Shown here piece by piece: positions 44,274 to 53,390 of a DNA stretch of 64,000 nt. The stretch is taken from assembly GCA_963754445.1 (NCBI GenBank), contig CAVWFT010000002.1, forward strand, positions 1,302,001 to 1,366,000, given 5' to 3'. The stretch is from Bog-473 sp963754445 (GTDB lineage Bacteria > Actinomycetota > Acidimicrobiia > Acidimicrobiales > RAAP-2). Every line of letters begins with the position of its first letter. The first letter of the stretch is position 1. A model generated the notes under the pieces. It did not search any database. It worked only from the letters and a program-made list of their open reading frames with translations, and was not told where the DNA came from. Position numbers and translations under genes: made by a program.

Positions 44274-45401
44274 TCATCGCCCGTCGGCCGTGGAGGGTCC
44301 GGCCCAGATCGTCGAACCGACCTTGACGATCCTGGTCGAGGGGAGGACGTCGACGATATCGGGGCCCACCCAACGCACACCAACCGTCCCGCGCGAGTGA
44401 CCATCGGTGTCGAGCCAGTTGGGCACTCCCGGATCCGTCCGAGCGACGACGAACGTGGCACTCCCGTCTGGCTCGAGTTCGGCCGAGTGACAATTCAAAG
44501 TGGTCTGGTGGTGGACATAGTCGAGGGTTTCCATCCAGTGGTTGTGGAGCGCGATCATCCAGTACTCACACGCCGGTGGCTTCACCTCGACGATGAGCAT
44601 CTCGTCATCGGCCAATTCGAAATAGGCCTGGTGCCACTTGATTTGGGGATCCTTGAACTTGTCGGTCTCCGGCAGCTCGGCGGCATCGGTGAAGACGTTG
44701 GGCCACTTGGATTGACGGGTCGCCCACTGGGCACCGATCTCGGTGACGCCCTTGACGTAGAACCCGGCGTAGAGAAGGGAGTGGTACAGCTCCTCCGCAG
44801 TCAGCGGAGCAGCCGGGGTGCCATGGCTGTCAATCCGCTCGATGTACATCTCGGCGTGGCGTTGGTGGCGCTTGTCGAGAAACGTCTGACGGATGGCCAA
44901 GCTCCTCGTCTCGGCTTCTGACCGCAGCCAGTTACCCGGATGCTCCCGCTGAGAGATGATTACTTCGAACGTGCCGTCGGCACCGATGTGCATCTGCTCC
45001 TCATGCATCGTCGCTCCGGTGCCCGGCCCGCCGCCGCCGAACCCCGCACCCGAGAAGAGATTGAAACTGATCCACTTCGCATCACCTCGTGTGCCCCAGA
45101 TCCGGTAGTCGTACTTCCCATCCAGGGAGGCACCGAGGTAGTGATTGTCCGGGTTCTCCGCAACGATCTTGATCGTCTCGTGGCAGGTGCAGATCAATGC
45201 AGGCTGGGCGGCGCGTCCGTACTCGAGCTTGCTCTCCAACGCACCGCGGAGCAGCCGGGTGAGCATCCGGAAACCCTCGGCTCGGTCCAGCGGATCCGAA
45301 GGGTTGCCTTCGGCGAGTATGGCCGTGCCGGCGTCGGCGAGAAGTTCGCAGAACTCGCGCCATGCCGTGCCGTCCACCACCTTCTGCGTGGTCTCGTCCA
45401 T
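44274..45401 (-). CDS. DUF1214-like protein
   Basis: A 375-residue protein with no named catalytic motif. The central and C-terminal parts fit the DUF1214/DUF1254-type beta-rich fold (GKYDYRIWGTRGDAKWISFNLF; HIGADGTFEVIIS; CEYWMIALHNHWMETLDYVHH). Start set at ATG 45401 with AAAGGAGA 6 bp upstream. No signal peptide or TM. Such proteins often lie in actinobacterial steroid/terpene catabolic regions; function unknown. It is followed by the LLM gene and preceded by a sulfotransferase on the same strand. Confidence 0.75.
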   Translation of the reverse strand: MDETTQKVVDGTAWREFCELLADAGTAILAEGNPSDPLDRAEGFRMLTRLLRGALESKLEYGRAAQPALICTCHETIKIVAENPDNHYLGASLDGKYDYRIWGTRGDAKWISFNLFSGAGFGGGGPGTGATMHEEQMHIGADGTFEVIISQREHPGNWLRSEAETRSLAIRQTFLDKRHQRHAEMYIERIDSHGTPAAPLTAEELYHSLLYAGFYVKGVTEIGAQWATRQSKWPNVFTDAAELPETDKFKDPQIKWHQAYFELADDEMLIVEVKPPACEYWMIALHNHWMETLDYVHHQTTLNCHSAELEPDGSATFVVARTDPGVPNWLDTDGHSRGTVGVRWVGPDIVDVLPSTRIVKVGSTIWAGPSTADGR

Positions 45402-45463
45402 TGCGTCTCCTTTGGTAATCGGGATCGGCCTCGCCGGAACTGCTGCCGCTCGACGACTCCGTG

Positions 45464-46681
45464 TCAGGGGGAGTCGGGCGTCGGCGGCAATGTCTCCGTG
45501 TGTGCTGCGACCGGTATTCCGAACCGCTCGTTGTAGAAGGCGAACTCTTTCCTGATCGTCGCTGGGTCGAGCCCGAACGTCGCTGCGTCGTACGTCCCCG
45601 GTCCCGAGCGTTCCTTCGAGCTTTCGGTCCACCAGGCCTCCATGCGACTGCGCGCCTCGGTGCTCAGGTCATCGTCGAGTTCCGCATAGAGCGCGTCGAC
45701 CTGTCCAACGGGGTCGCGTTGCACCGCCTCGAAGGAAAGATCGTGAAAGCGTGCCTCATTACCCCGGTCGCGGAATTGGAGGAGTCGTTCGAGCGCGGTT
45801 CGCCATACGACGATGCTGTGAGAGCCGATGGCGATCGGATCGGCCCGCTGGGTGAGAATGGTCGTGAGGCTGCTGTAGAGCGCACACACCGAGGGCAGTA
45901 CCTTGCCGACGTCCCGATGTGTCATCACGAACCGCGCATCGGGATAGACGGCGTTCAGGGCGTCGATCGAGAGCATGTGGGCCGGTGTCTTCAGCCACCA
46001 TCGTTCTGGCGGGCAGCGCCACTGCAACAGTTTCAGGATCCGTTGGTGGTACCTGTAGGCCGGCTCCATGTCGCATTGCAAGAGCCAATCGGTGTAGCTC
46101 GGGATCAGCGACATTCCTTCGAAGATCAGGGAGCGGAACTCGAAGGCCATGGGAACGAGACACTCCTGCGGCCCGTCCGCCGCCGTGGGCAACATCCCCG
46201 AAAAATCGGTGAACATCTCATTGGTGAAATCGATGCCCGCTTGAGCGATTGCGATCCGAGGATCCGTCCGCTCGGTCGCCGTCTCAGGGGGTGGACACGG
46301 CTCGCCCGCCTCCCACACGCGCAGGGATCGTCGAGCGGGGTCCTGGGCCAGCAGGTAACTCAAGGCGGTTGAACCCGTTCGGGGAAGGCCAAGCCCGAAC
46401 AGGGGAGCGATGATCTCTTGGTCGTCGATCTCCGGATGCTGCGCGTACCATTGCTCGACGCGAAGACGATTGACCAGGTAGCCGATGATCTGGTCCGTCA
46501 TGGCGCCGACACCCATCTCGTTGAGGGCAGCTTCCGTGTTCAGTGAATCCACCAAGATCTCGAGACCTTCTCGCCACGAGTCGCCCCCGAAGTCGTGCGA
46601 TCCGGCTTTGTCACACGCGAGCGTCACCAGTTGGTCGACGTCGAGTTTGGATACCGATGGCGATGTGTCTTCTCCGGGCAC
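45464..46681 (-). CDS. Sulfotransferase family protein
   Basis: A 405-residue PAPS-dependent sulfotransferase of the Sulfotransfer_3 type: 5'-phosphosulfate loop FGLGLPRTGSTALSYLL (96-112), WWLKTPAHMLSIDALNAVYPDARFVMTHRDVGKVLPSVCAL holding the 3'-phosphate Arg and Ser (seen as MTHRDVGKVLPS). It could transfer sulfate to a hydroxylated lipid or, by analogy with other members in degradation clusters, have a related role. Ends with a Pro/Thr-rich tail. It lies upstream of the DUF1214-like gene and downstream of an SDR, same strand. Confidence 0.88.
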   Translation of the reverse strand: MPGEDTSPSVSKLDVDQLVTLACDKAGSHDFGGDSWREGLEILVDSLNTEAALNEMGVGAMTDQIIGYLVNRLRVEQWYAQHPEIDDQEIIAPLFGLGLPRTGSTALSYLLAQDPARRSLRVWEAGEPCPPPETATERTDPRIAIAQAGIDFTNEMFTDFSGMLPTAADGPQECLVPMAFEFRSLIFEGMSLIPSYTDWLLQCDMEPAYRYHQRILKLLQWRCPPERWWLKTPAHMLSIDALNAVYPDARFVMTHRDVGKVLPSVCALYSSLTTILTQRADPIAIGSHSIVVWRTALERLLQFRDRGNEARFHDLSFEAVQRDPVGQVDALYAELDDDLSTEARSRMEAWWTESSKERSGPGTYDAATFGLDPATIRKEFAFYNERFGIPVAAHTETLPPTPDSP

Positions 46682-46761
46682 CGGTCAGCCCTTCTGACGG
46701 TGGGGGCCGGCGCCGCAGTCCACGTGCATCGTGGAATCCTCCCGCGGTGAAGTCGTCTGGC

Positions 46762-47565
46762 TCACGTGAAGTCCGAACCGCCATCGACATTGATGTTGGC
46801 GCCGGTCATGTAGGTATTTCGTGCGGAGGCGGCGAAGGCGATCACCGGGCCGATCTCCGAGGGATCGGCGGCGCGGTCGAGATGGACGTGGTGACCGAAG
46901 TCTCGCCCAATGAACCGCATGACGTCTTTGAGATCATTTTCGTCCACGCCGTCCAGCGGCTCGAGAGCCTTCTTGAACGACTCCGAGGCGAACGTGCCAG
47001 GACTCACCGTGTTCACCAGGATGCCTTCTTTGGCCAGCGTCATCGACAGGTTCTTGCTCAAGCTGGTCAGCGCCGCCTTCGATGCCGTATAGGCCACGAG
47101 CGACGCGGACTGTCGCTTGGTGGACATGGCCGAGACGTTCACGATCCGGGCCCAGGACGCTCGCCGGAGGAGTGGAAGTGCGGCTCGCGTCGTTCGGACG
47201 GCGCTGAGTGCGACGCCGTTGAACACCTCGTGCCAATCCGCGTCGTCGTAGCTCTCGAAATCCTTGACGCCGCTCGAGAACGGGCCGGCCGCGTTTACCA
47301 GAGCATTCAGACTTCCCCATCGCTGATCGACCTCCGAGATCGCCGCCTCGACCGAGGCGGTATCGGTGAGATCGGCCTGCAATCCGACGGCGTCGGCAGC
47401 TCCCAAAGAGAGCAGTTGGTCGACGGTGCTGTCGAGTCCCCCGCGGGAGCGGGCGATCACCGCAACTCGAGCGCCGTCGGCCGCAAAGCAATCTGCGGCA
47501 GCGCGGCCCATGCCGGTGCTGCCTCCGCAGACCAAGACGGCTGCATCGGTCAGGCCGAGATCCAT
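46762..47565 (-). CDS. Short-chain dehydrogenase/reductase (SDR)
   Basis: A 267-residue SDR with a slightly altered cofactor loop CGGSTGMGRAAADC, VNAAGPFSSG in place of NNAG, Ser in VNVSAMSTKRQSA, YTASK catalytic pair, and TGANINVDGGSDFT end. Start set at ATG 47565 with GGAGGCGAA just before it; a longer frame to 47688 has no support. It precedes the sulfotransferase gene on the same strand and likely oxidises a substrate hydroxyl. Confidence 0.9.
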   Translation of the reverse strand: MDLGLTDAAVLVCGGSTGMGRAAADCFAADGARVAVIARSRGGLDSTVDQLLSLGAADAVGLQADLTDTASVEAAISEVDQRWGSLNALVNAAGPFSSGVKDFESYDDADWHEVFNGVALSAVRTTRAALPLLRRASWARIVNVSAMSTKRQSASLVAYTASKAALTSLSKNLSMTLAKEGILVNTVSPGTFASESFKKALEPLDGVDENDLKDVMRFIGRDFGHHVHLDRAADPSEIGPVIAFAASARNTYMTGANINVDGGSDFT

Positions 47566-47975
47566 TTCGCCTCCAGTGCGCAACGGTGCAGATGGGGTCC
47601 GCCACCCAGCGTGGGTGCGGACGTATGTCGAATCGCTCGAAGCTTCGAGCAGGAGCCCGGTGGTTTCGGTGTCACACCCACCGGGCACCTCGGGAACCCC
47701 AGCACGGACGTCACTGTAAATGATATTTTCAGCAAAAGTCCAGTGATCGCCGGAGGTGCGACCCGCGGCAGGCTTGACGCCTCGATGTGCGATGGAATGT
47801 GCGCCTGAACAGGTACTCGAGCTGCCAACAGTCTTGATGCGTTGGGCCGGTAGCGGCCAAATTCTCCCAATGCCGGATGACTCGGAACGAAAAGACTGCT
47901 TACGCTCTATGTTCGCCTGCGACGCCGTGGGCTCGGGGTACGGAGGATTGCCGATGATCGAGAAAGGGTCGTGCG
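47566..47975. other. Divergent intergenic region between SDR and SBP
   Basis: No gene seen. AAGTCCAGTGATC at 47736-47748 matches 11 of 13 bases of the right half of the TetR operator at 51829-51852, and TCACTG (about 47711-47716) faces CAGTGA as an inverted repeat 24 bp apart. It may be a second target of the TetR at 51169-51777. Confidence 0.35.
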
Positions 47976-49391
47976 ATGTGTCTCAGTGGTGACGTCGGCA
48001 TGCGCATCGAAGGCTTCGAGGGGGCATCTCGAAGCGAGGGCCATCGGGTGGCGAGAGCGGTAGGCACGTTGCTCATGGACGCTGGGAGGGTTCCGGCCCG
48101 GGTCTTTGGCACGCGGTCGCCGCGTCGATGCACGCTCATCCTCGGTCTCGTCGCCTTGACCTGTGTCCTGATCCAGCCCATCTCATCTGGCGCCGCGACT
48201 GCGGCCCAGGGCGTGACGTCGCATCAGATCAAGGTGGGCATCGTGTACCCCGACCTGTCGTCGGTCAAGGCACTCACGGGATTGCGCTTCAATTCCGGAT
48301 CGTACGAGGATGCCTTCAACGCCGTCATCGATCAGTTGAACACGAAGGGCGGCATCAACGGGCGCACGATCGTTCCGGTGTATGCGCCCGTGACGCCCAT
48401 CGGGACTGCGCCGGCGACCCATGCCTGCACCCAGCTCACGGAGGACGACGGGGTGTTCGTCGTGATTTCCACCTACATCGTGCTGAGCCCGATCTGCTAT
48501 ATCGAGACCCACCACACGGCAATGATCCAGGGTGTGCTCCCGTCGGCGGCTCCGGCGGGCTCGGCTCCGAACTTCAATCTGAGCCCGCCGCTGAGCAACG
48601 TCGATCCGCGCCTGATCGCGGCATTCAAGAAGACGGGGGCGTTCCACAACAAGAAAGTCGCCGTCTTCGCCACCGCGGCCGACAAGAAAGAGATGCAGAG
48701 CTACGTCCTCCCCGCGCTCAAGAAGGATGGTGTCCGGGTGGTGCAGAGCGCCGTCGAGGATGCGGCGCCCAACGATTCGGCGGCGATCGATCAGCAGGTG
48801 GCTGTCATCGCCCAGCGGTTCAAGGACGCGGGCGCGACGGTCCTGGTCGGTGTCGGTACGGGGAGCAGCGAGTGGCCGATCGCCTCGCAAGCGAACCAGA
48901 GCTCCTACGTGCCCCGGCTCCTCGCACTCAACGGCACCCAGATCGAGAGTTACGTGAACAGCAACACGGGCAACGACGCAAAATACCTGACGGGTCTTTT
49001 GTCCGGCACGACCAGCGAGCCTTATGCAACCGCCTGGACTCAGCCCGCCCTCAAGCGATGCGTCTCGGTGATTCGCAAGGCGTATCCCGCCGATGCGATC
49101 GCCAGTCCGATCGGTGCGTCGAGTGCGGTGGCGGAGACGTGGACCGCTCCGACGGTGGCGTGTCGCGACGTCGGGCTTCTCGCCGCGATCGTGAGGGCCG
49201 CCGGCAAGACGCTCGACAACCATACATTCGCCGCGGCAGGCGAATCGCTGCGCAACGTCACGATTCCAGGCGTCTCGGCCCCGATCTCCTTCGGAGCCGG
49301 TCGGCAATACGCGAACGCTCCGATCTTCCTCGTCACCTACGACGCCCAGAGCAAAACGGCCGTCACCGCGTCGACGCCGGCGGGGACCTGA
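47976..49391 (+). CDS. Liv-type substrate-binding protein without permease neighbours
   Basis: A 471-residue SBP whose signal sequence starts late (RSPRRCTLILGLVALTCVLI, residues ~47-67). An in-frame ATG at 48075 would give a more usual signal, while the ATG at 47976 has AAAGGG upstream. Mature marks are IKVGIVYPDLSSVKAL, GGINGRTIVPVYAPV, ACTQLTEDDGVFVV and a C-terminal APIFLVTYDAQSKTA. The nearest relative in the window is the SBP at 51909 (shared FLVTYDA end), then the one at 16986. No ABC permease or ATPase of this type lies within 30 kb on this side. Confidence 0.88.
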   Translation: MCLSGDVGMRIEGFEGASRSEGHRVARAVGTLLMDAGRVPARVFGTRSPRRCTLILGLVALTCVLIQPISSGAATAAQGVTSHQIKVGIVYPDLSSVKALTGLRFNSGSYEDAFNAVIDQLNTKGGINGRTIVPVYAPVTPIGTAPATHACTQLTEDDGVFVVISTYIVLSPICYIETHHTAMIQGVLPSAAPAGSAPNFNLSPPLSNVDPRLIAAFKKTGAFHNKKVAVFATAADKKEMQSYVLPALKKDGVRVVQSAVEDAAPNDSAAIDQQVAVIAQRFKDAGATVLVGVGTGSSEWPIASQANQSSYVPRLLALNGTQIESYVNSNTGNDAKYLTGLLSGTTSEPYATAWTQPALKRCVSVIRKAYPADAIASPIGASSAVAETWTAPTVACRDVGLLAAIVRAAGKTLDNHTFAAAGESLRNVTIPGVSAPISFGAGRQYANAPIFLVTYDAQSKTAVTASTPAGT

Positions 49392-49421
49392 AGAGGACCG
49401 CATCGGGAGTACGATCTTGCG

Positions 49422-49826
49422 GTGTCGATCTCCTTCACGTATCGCGGTCAATTCCAGAACGCAGAAGTGAATCGACTCCACGCCGATGCCTTCGCCACAC
49501 GGGTTTACGGCGACGACGAATGGAACTGGGAGGACCTCGTAGTCCGGTACAGCTTGGGATGGGTGGTGGCGAGGTCGCGTGAGGATCTCGTCGGGTTCGT
49601 CAATATCCTTTGGGACGGTTTCACCCACGCCTGGATTCAGGACACCATGGTCGCAGCAATCGCACGCGGTCAGGGCGTGGGGACCGAACTCGTTGCCCTC
49701 GCCCGCGATGCCAGCCGGAGTGCCGGGTGCGAGTGGCTCCACGTCGACTTCGACCGAGAGTTGGGCGCCTTCTATTTCGGCTCGTGTGGCTTCAGTCCCA
49801 CGACAGGTGGACTGATGCGGCTCTAG
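49422..49826 (+). CDS. GNAT family N-acetyltransferase
   Basis: A 134-residue GNAT protein with the acetyl-CoA pyrophosphate loop RGQGVGTELVALA (about residues 80-92), preceding strand AWIQDTMVAA and the C-terminal strand EWLHVDFDRELGAFYFGSCGF. Substrate unknown. GTG start without an RBS, 30 bp after the SBP stop, so probably expressed with it. It converges with the dioxygenase gene at 49863. Confidence 0.85.
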   Translation: MSISFTYRGQFQNAEVNRLHADAFATRVYGDDEWNWEDLVVRYSLGWVVARSREDLVGFVNILWDGFTHAWIQDTMVAAIARGQGVGTELVALARDASRSAGCEWLHVDFDRELGAFYFGSCGFSPTTGGLMRL

Positions 49827-49862
49827 GCCAAGCGCGCCGCCGCGACGGCTCGAGGCCGATGG

Positions 49863-51116
49863 TCACAGATCGAAACTTGCCCTCCGCGACCCGGGCTCGC
49901 TCTCGCGTTGACCGCTCCGGACGGTTTCGCCGAGTGCCGCCCGCTCGCGACGAAGCTGCGCAGGGTCTCCCTGGACCGGATCGTCGCCCGGTCGAGGTGC
50001 GAGAAAGAACCCGGTGTAGACGACGCGGCGCTCCGCTGACACCGGTTGGCGGCTCATGTGCAACGTGCACGAGCAATGGATGGTGATATCTCCCACCCTG
50101 GTCGGCAGGGGCAGCCGAGGGAGATCGACTCCTTCCACCCCCAACGGTGCGATGTTGGCACGATGAGACCCGGCGACCACCCCGAGTTCGCCGTTCTCGG
50201 GACCTGCACCGGTCACAGAGATCCCCACGGTCAGACCGCAGCAACTTCTGCTGTGCCCGCCCATCGAGCAGTCCTTGTGCCAGCTCACGTCGGAGATACC
50301 CTCGATGACCCCGATCCGTTTCATCAACCCCTCGGCCGAGTCACCGACGTGTGGATCGCGCTGCACGTAGGAATCGTCCGTGAAGGTTCCGAGAGTCGTA
50401 AATCGTTCATCGTCGAGCAGCTCCCGCAACGTCGGCGACTTCTGATTGAATCCCAGAATGCGTGCGGGGTACCACTCGTCGTCCTTCGTGCGGGCCCACC
50501 ACGAAGCACCATCGTTCTGTTCGGCCGAAGCCATGGCGTCGTCGAGGTCACGGGATACGGCAGCCATCTCGGTTTCGGAGAAGACGCCGGCCACATGCAG
50601 ATATCCGGCCTCGGCGAGGAAATGCCCGATCTCCTCAGGATCGTCGTCGAGAGTGAACGAGCGTCTTATGTCGAGGGTGGAGCCGTCACGATCGCGGAAG
50701 GTGACACTTCCGGACGTGTAGGCCGGGCGACCGTCGAGGAGGGAACGAAGCGCCGGTTCCCAGGCGACGAACGAGTCGACGGGTCCTCGCCTAAGGGCGG
50801 CGCGGCCCAACATCTCGGCGCCGAAGGTCGAGATTCTGTCCAACATCAGGTCGGAGAACGTCGTCGGGTCGAGAGTTACCACGAGACCGTCGCCTTTGCC
50901 GGATTCGATGGCAATGCCGTTGTCATGTGGGACGAGGGTGACGAAGTGGCCATCGACGTCGAACGTCAGCGGGGCGAGGGACCGATAGCTCGACCACCCT
51001 CGGTCTTCAGAGCCGGGTGCGGTGAACACCCCTGGGGCTCGGTCCCCGAGAAAGGTGCTCGGATCGACCGTTTCTTCGTCCCCCTGTTGCCGTGTCCGAA
51101 AATCGACGGTACTCAT
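49863..51116 (-). CDS. Phytanoyl-CoA dioxygenase-like protein, paralogue with SCP2-like N-domain
   Basis: A 417-residue paralogue of the dioxygenase at 29406: N-terminal SCP2-like part (PLTFDVDGHFVTLVPHDNGIAI; LDGRPAY), the shared linker with FRDRDGSTLDIRRSFTLDDD, and a PhyH domain with WHKDCSMGGH (HxD), distal His in SCTLHMSRQP and Arg in ERRVVYTGFF. Start set at ATG 51116 with AAGGAG upstream. It follows the TetR gene by 52 bp on the same strand, so both likely share the promoter with the 24-bp operator at 51829. Substrate unknown, presumably hydrophobic. Confidence 0.84.
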   Translation of the reverse strand: MSTVDFRTRQQGDEETVDPSTFLGDRAPGVFTAPGSEDRGWSSYRSLAPLTFDVDGHFVTLVPHDNGIAIESGKGDGLVVTLDPTTFSDLMLDRISTFGAEMLGRAALRRGPVDSFVAWEPALRSLLDGRPAYTSGSVTFRDRDGSTLDIRRSFTLDDDPEEIGHFLAEAGYLHVAGVFSETEMAAVSRDLDDAMASAEQNDGASWWARTKDDEWYPARILGFNQKSPTLRELLDDERFTTLGTFTDDSYVQRDPHVGDSAEGLMKRIGVIEGISDVSWHKDCSMGGHSRSCCGLTVGISVTGAGPENGELGVVAGSHRANIAPLGVEGVDLPRLPLPTRVGDITIHCSCTLHMSRQPVSAERRVVYTGFFLAPRPGDDPVQGDPAQLRRERAALGETVRSGQRESEPGSRRASFDL

Positions 51117-51168
51117 CTGTGGTGATCTCCTTGCTCGCGAACGCTCGGTGCGCGGTGCCGGGGCGAGT

Positions 51169-51777
51169 TCATCGGGACCCACGTTGCGGCAGATTGGTCA
51201 GCGCCGCCGCGAGGATGCTGTTCAGTCGCGTGGCATCGGGCCGTGGCCCGAACGACTCGAGCACGCCGATCCCGGCCGTCAGCGCGCCGATAACCCAGGC
51301 CGCAGTGTCCGGATCGTCGAGCTCGTAAGCGGCGTCTCGAATGCGGGCATGCCGTTCGCGGTAGAGCTCGCCCAGGCCTGCTGCCACGTCGGGGTCGTGC
51401 CGGGCCGCGGCGGCGGCGTCGACTTCGAGAAGCCGGACGTCGCGCCCAGCCTCGTGGTGCATCAGCTCTACTCCTTTGTCGGGGTTCGCCCGGGCCTCGA
51501 CGAAGTCGATGGACTGGTCCAACTCAGCGAGCTTCGACCGGATCACTTCGACCAGCAGCTGGCCTTTAGAGCGGAAATGACCATAGAGGGCTCCCTTCGT
51601 CAGCCCGGCAGCGGCGGCCAGGTCGCGCATCGACACTCCGCTGAAGCCCTGTTCGATGAAGAGGCGAGATGCAACCTCGAGCAGAAGGCGTCGCGTCGCC
51701 GCCGCCTTCGGCGTTCTCGGGGGTGGGGGTGGGACGAACGTCCCGACGGTGTCCTGGGAAGCGACCTCGACCGTCAT
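51169..51777 (-). CDS. TetR family transcriptional regulator
   Basis: A 202-residue TetR repressor: HTH VSMRDLAAAAGLTKGALYGHFRSKGQLL (as VSMRDLAAAAGL and GALYGHF) near residues 45-72, C-terminal motif AGIGVLESFG also present in both halves of the tandem TetR at 6032. Start set at ATG 51777 with AAGGA 8 bp upstream; a GTG at 51798 is the alternative. Divergent from the SBP at 51909 with a strong operator between, and followed by the dioxygenase gene. It probably represses all three. Confidence 0.9.
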   Translation of the reverse strand: MTVEVASQDTVGTFVPPPPPRTPKAAATRRLLLEVASRLFIEQGFSGVSMRDLAAAAGLTKGALYGHFRSKGQLLVEVIRSKLAELDQSIDFVEARANPDKGVELMHHEAGRDVRLLEVDAAAAARHDPDVAAGLGELYRERHARIRDAAYELDDPDTAAWVIGALTAGIGVLESFGPRPDATRLNSILAAALTNLPQRGSR

Positions 51778-51828
51778 CGCAGCATCCTTGCCGTCCACCT
51801 CTCTGGGCCTGCCATTGAATCATTCTGT

Positions 51829-51852
51829 ACCAGTGGAATATAGTCCAGTGGT
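51829..51852. promoter_or_regulatory. 24-bp TetR operator between TetR and SBP genes
   Basis: The left half ACCAGTGGAATA (51829-51840) and right half TAGTCCAGTGGT (51841-51852) form an inverted repeat with 10 of 12 pairs matched. It lies 51 bp from the TetR start and 57 bp from the SBP start, as expected for a shared repressor site. Confidence 0.6.
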
Positions 51853-51908
51853 CGAAATCTCGACGTGGGCCCGTTCTCCGGAGGTGGGGGCCGGGAAAGG
51901 GGAGGGCA

Positions 51909-53171
51909 ATGCGGAGGCTGTGGAGTGTCATTTCGGGTGTGGTTCTGGTGTCGTCCCTCTCAGCGGGCGTCACTCTCGATGGGACAGCCGCCGCCGCGGC
52001 GACTCCGGGGGTGAGCGGGACCACGATCCGGGTGGGTATCCCTTACGTGGACCTGTCCTCCCTGAAGGCACTGGGTATCAAGCTCGATCAAGGGAACTTT
52101 GCGCATGCCTACCAGGCGTTGATCGCCAATCTGAACGCGCATGGCGGGATCGATGGCCGAAAGCTCGCGCCGTACGTCGTCGCGGTCAATCCGACCGGCA
52201 CCGCTGCCGCCGCGTCCGCCTGCACGCAGCTGACCGAGGACGATCAAGTCTTCGCTGCCATCGCACCCCTCCAACCCGATTGCTATTTGCAGGCCGGCAC
52301 GCCGACGATCCAGGGCAACACGAGCTACCAATCGGTCTACGGCACGACGCCGAACTTCACCCTTACCGCACCGGTCACGGCGTACGACCCTCTCCAGCTG
52401 TCGGTGTTCTCGAAGATGGGTCTCTTCAAGAACAAGAAGGTCGGCCTCTTCGCCGGCGGACCGACGGACGAGGCCGAGTTGAAGGTCGTCCAGTCCAACT
52501 TGAAGAAGTTGCACGTCGATGTGGTGCAATCCGCGGTCGATTCTGCTCCCGCGACCGACCAGGCAGCTTTTTACCAGCAGATCGCCTTGATCACGCAGCG
52601 CTTCCAGAGCACGGGCGTCACTGAGGTGGTTGCGGTCGGTACGGGCTCGTCCTCCTGGCCGACAGGACTCGCTGCCAATCAAAGTACCTACCATCCGCCA
52701 TGGATTGCGACCGACGCGACGGCGATCGAGGGATCCATCCTGGGCAAGCCGCTCCCGGCGGTGTACATGAAGAACATGGTCGCATCGAGCCCCACTCCGT
52801 CGACCTATCAGCAATGGCAGGATCCGGCGGTGAAGCAGTGTGTGGCGATCGTCCGCAAGGCCTACCCGGGCGACCGGATCACGCCGCCCACCAATCCGCC
52901 GAGTGGCTCGAACCAGACCTTCGTGGCCGCCGAGTCGGCGTGCCAGGACATGGCGGTCTTCACGACCATTGCCAAGGGCGCCGGGAAGAACCTCACCATC
53001 TCCACCTTCACCCGTGCCGGGTACGGGTTGCACAATGTCACGTTCCCCGGTTCCGGCGGACCCGTCTCCTTCGGACCCGGACAGGCATACGCAATTGGCC
53101 CCGTGTTCTTGGTGACGTACGACGCCAAGGCCAATGCCCTCCAGACGTCGACGAAGTCTCAGACGAAATAG
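51909..53171 (+). CDS. Liv-type substrate-binding protein without permease neighbours
   Basis: A 420-residue SBP: signal MRRLWSVISGVVLVSSLSAG with cleavage near the Ala run at 27-32, then TIRVGIPYVDLSSLKALGI, GGIDGRKLAPYVVAVNP, ACTQLTEDDQVFAAI and a FLVTYDA end. It shares the IPYVDL and CTQLTEDDQVF motifs with the SBP of the fused importer at 16986. GGGGAGGG directly before the ATG. No permease is near; it may feed the importer encoded 36 kb away or one outside the window. Controlled, by position, by the TetR at 51169. Confidence 0.9.
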   Translation: MRRLWSVISGVVLVSSLSAGVTLDGTAAAAATPGVSGTTIRVGIPYVDLSSLKALGIKLDQGNFAHAYQALIANLNAHGGIDGRKLAPYVVAVNPTGTAAAASACTQLTEDDQVFAAIAPLQPDCYLQAGTPTIQGNTSYQSVYGTTPNFTLTAPVTAYDPLQLSVFSKMGLFKNKKVGLFAGGPTDEAELKVVQSNLKKLHVDVVQSAVDSAPATDQAAFYQQIALITQRFQSTGVTEVVAVGTGSSSWPTGLAANQSTYHPPWIATDATAIEGSILGKPLPAVYMKNMVASSPTPSTYQQWQDPAVKQCVAIVRKAYPGDRITPPTNPPSGSNQTFVAAESACQDMAVFTTIAKGAGKNLTISTFTRAGYGLHNVTFPGSGGPVSFGPGQAYAIGPVFLVTYDAKANALQTSTKSQTK

Positions 53172-53390
53172 CTGGATTCCAGGACAGGGCGATATCGCCG
53201 GACCAGAGGTCATTGCCGAGGTGAAAGGTGGGTCGATCATGGTCGGTCGTCATAGAGAGATCCTCGGCGCGCCAACGGCGTCGTACTCGGATTCGCTCGA
53301 CATGCTTCGACGTCCGGGGTTCCAGTGGAGGCTCGCGCCCTGAGTCGTCGTGTCGGCTCCTGGTCGGAACGGCTGGAATAGTGTGGCCTC

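Noticed and set aside
48128..49582. 484-residue plus-strand frame overlapping the SBP at 47976
   Set aside because: Arg/Gly-rich out-of-frame reading of the SBP with no domain; the SBP frame has clear family motifs.
53188..53199. Palindrome GGCGATATCGCC after the SBP at 51909 as terminator
   Set aside because: It has no loop and no T-run, so it cannot form a useful hairpin; 12-bp GC-rich palindromes are not rare in this composition.
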